A stretch of 15,248 nucleotides of DNA from NCBI GenBank assembly GCA_023428295.1, contig JAEYYV010000395.1, positions 1 through 15,248 on the forward strand, given 5' to 3'. The notes under the pieces were generated by a model. It was not told the DNA's origin. It searched no databases and saw nothing but the letters and a program-made list of their open reading frames with translations. This document shows, piece by piece, positions 14,192 through 15,248 of the stretch. The stretch is from Pseudomonadota bacterium. GTDB lineage: Bacteria > Myxococcota_A > Polyangia > Haliangiales > Haliangiaceae. The translations under genes were made by a program, and so were the position numbers. Every line of letters begins with the position of its first letter. Positions within the stretch are counted from its first letter, which is position 1.

Positions 14192-14482
14192 ATGGTTCTC
14201 GGCAAGGTCATCGGCACGCTCGTCGCGAGTCGCAAGGAGCCCACGCTCGAGGGGCTCAAGCTTCTCGTGGTGCGCGCCTGCGATGTCGACGGGAACCCGA
14301 GCGGCTCGATCGCGATCGCGGTCGATGCCGTGGGCGCAGGTGTCGGCGAAGTCGTGCTCTACGTGGCAGGCTCGTCGGCGCGGCAGACGCAGGTGACCCA
14401 GAACCGACCCGTCGACGCCACCATCATGGCGATCGTCGACGAGGTCACCGTCGGTAACGAGCGACGCTACGTGAAGGACTGA
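14192..14482 (+). CDS. BMC-P pentameric vertex protein (EutN/CcmL family)
   Basis: A 96-residue protein of PF03319. The hallmark stretches are present: MVLGKVIGTLVASRKEPTLE, then LLVVRACDVDGNP, then AVDAVGAGVGEVVLYVAGSS followed by ARQT, and RPVDATIMAIVDEV. It forms the pentamers that cap the twelve vertices of the shell. From memory it matches Hoch_5814 of Haliangium ochraceum closely. It starts three bases after the BMC-H stop and ends three bases before the GTG of the aldehyde dehydrogenase, so expression should be tightly linked. Only one BMC-P gene is visible; further copies may lie outside the window. Confidence 0.97.
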   Translation: MVLGKVIGTLVASRKEPTLEGLKLLVVRACDVDGNPSGSIAIAVDAVGAGVGEVVLYVAGSSARQTQVTQNRPVDATIMAIVDEVTVGNERRYVKD

Positions 14483-14485
14483 CGC

Positions 14486-15248
14486 GTGGCGTTCGGCGGC
14501 GGAATCGACGAGCGAAAGATCGAGGAGATCGTCGCACGCGTACTGGAGCGGCTCGGCGGGGGGCCAACGAACGCTCCAGTGCGCGGCGGCGGTCCTGTTC
14601 CCGACCAGGTCAAGACCAAGGCGAACATCCCGCGCGGAACGAACGGCGTGTACGGCGACGCGGACAGCGCGGCCAAGGCAGCGCGCAAAGCGTTCGAGCA
14701 GAACGAGAAGACGCCGGTCTCGACGAAGGTGAAGATGGTCGCGGCCATGCGGAAGGCCGTTCTCGACAATAACGAGAAGCTCTCGCAGTACGCCGTCGAG
14801 GAGACCGGCCTCGGTCGCTACGAGGACAAGCTCGCGAAGAATCGCCTCGTCGCCGAGAAGACGCCGGGCCCCGAGGTCCTGCAGACCGTCGCGTTCACCG
14901 GCGATCACGGCCTGATGCTCACCGAGCGCGCGCCGTACGGCGTCATCCTCGCGATCACGCCGACGACGAATCCGACCGAGACGATCCTCTGCAACGCGAT
15001 CGGCATGGTCGCGGCAGGAAACGCGGTCGTGTTCAACGTGCATCCGTCGGCAGCGCAGGTCTGCAACTGGTGCGTGCATCTGCTCAACGAGGCGATCCAA
15101 TCGGTCGGTGGACCGCGCGACGTGATCGTCTCGGTCGAGCGCCCGACGATCGAGAGCGCCAACACGCTGATGAAGCATCCGCTCGTGCGCCCGGCGACGA
15201 CCGGCCTCGCCCCACCGGACGCGCCGCTCGTCGTCCTCGAGCTCCTCC
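14486..15248 (+). CDS. CoA-acylating aldehyde dehydrogenase, microcompartment cargo (partial, 3' end missing)
   Basis: The first 254 codons of a PduP/EutE-like enzyme, which turns an aldehyde, CoA and NAD+ into acyl-CoA inside the shell. Residues 7-23 (IDERKIEEIVARVLERL) are an amphipathic encapsulation-type helix, followed by a Gly/Pro linker (24-45). The catalytic domain then shows KVKMVAAMRKAV, EETGLGRYEDKLAKN (105-119), APYGVILAITPTTNPTET (149-166), CNAIGMVAAGNAVVFNVHPS (169-188) and RPTIESANTLMKHPLV (219-234). The active-site Cys lies beyond the window. After residue 234 (from 15188) the frame stays open but reads RPATTGLAPPDAPL, unlike the family, which should give a hydrophobic strand and Val-Thr-Gly-Gly-Pro-Gly. 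The GTG start three bases after BMC-P is preceded by AAGGA. Confidence 0.92.
   Translation, partial: MAFGGGIDERKIEEIVARVLERLGGGPTNAPVRGGGPVPDQVKTKANIPRGTNGVYGDADSAAKAARKAFEQNEKTPVSTKVKMVAAMRKAVLDNNEKLSQYAVEETGLGRYEDKLAKNRLVAEKTPGPEVLQTVAFTGDHGLMLTERAPYGVILAITPTTNPTETILCNAIGMVAAGNAVVFNVHPSAAQVCNWCVHLLNEAIQSVGGPRDVIVSVERPTIESANTLMKHPLVRPATTGLAPPDAPLVVLELL

Overview
The window is high-GC DNA. All the real genes use G/C-ending codons and there are long antisense shadow frames. The gene content points to a myxobacterium-type organism (Myxococcota): several lipoproteins of unknown family, a Ser/Thr kinase fused to TPRs and coupled to a sigma-like factor, a degenerate receiver domain, and microcompartment shell proteins that closely resemble, from memory, those of Haliangium ochraceum. 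A Haliangium/Kofleriaceae-like source is an inference from that resemblance. I see no rRNA, tRNA, CRISPR array, insertion sequence or phage module.

Layout. (1) 6-715, plus strand: a small C-terminally anchored membrane protein and a TPR-like protein. (2) 712-3176, minus strand: a tightly packed run of five genes. Read 5' to 3' these are a Pro/Glu-rich hypothetical, a shortened zinc alcohol-dehydrogenase-like (MDR) protein, a pseudo-receiver protein, a YqjE/DUF1469-type membrane protein and a DUF3618-type membrane-anchored protein. (3) 3208-4029, plus strand: the peptidoglycan editing factor pgeF, divergent from the minus run across a 12-bp perfect palindrome. (4) 4038-6471, minus strand: a large unknown lipoprotein and an exported beta-rich, probable outer-membrane protein. 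(5) 6506-9945, plus strand: a zinc-finger / Ser-Thr kinase / TM / TPR protein overlapping a sigma-70-like factor by four bases. (6) 10021-11567, plus strand: two lipoproteins, also joined by an ATGA overlap. (7) 11564-13111, minus strand: a TolC-family outer membrane protein. (8) 13231 to the right edge, plus strand: a bacterial microcompartment (BMC) operon with shell trimer BMC-T, shell hexamer BMC-H, pentamer vertex BMC-P and a CoA-acylating aldehyde dehydrogenase with an N-terminal encapsulation-type helix, cut by the window end.

How parts work together. The BMC genes supply all three shell tile types plus one cargo enzyme that oxidises an aldehyde to an acyl-CoA, so this is an aldehyde-oxidising metabolosome whose signature (aldehyde-generating) enzyme is not in view. 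The kinase and sigma-like gene look like one signalling unit, sensor kinase to transcription factor. Two divergent gene pairs (3176/3208 and 6471/6506) have symmetric TACCAT elements facing both ways, suggesting bidirectional promoters with very short or absent 5' leaders. Two convergent pairs (712-715 and 11564-11567) share overlapping stop codons. The last ~60 bases of the window no longer match the aldehyde dehydrogenase family although the frame stays open, which may mark a contig-end error or a real junction.
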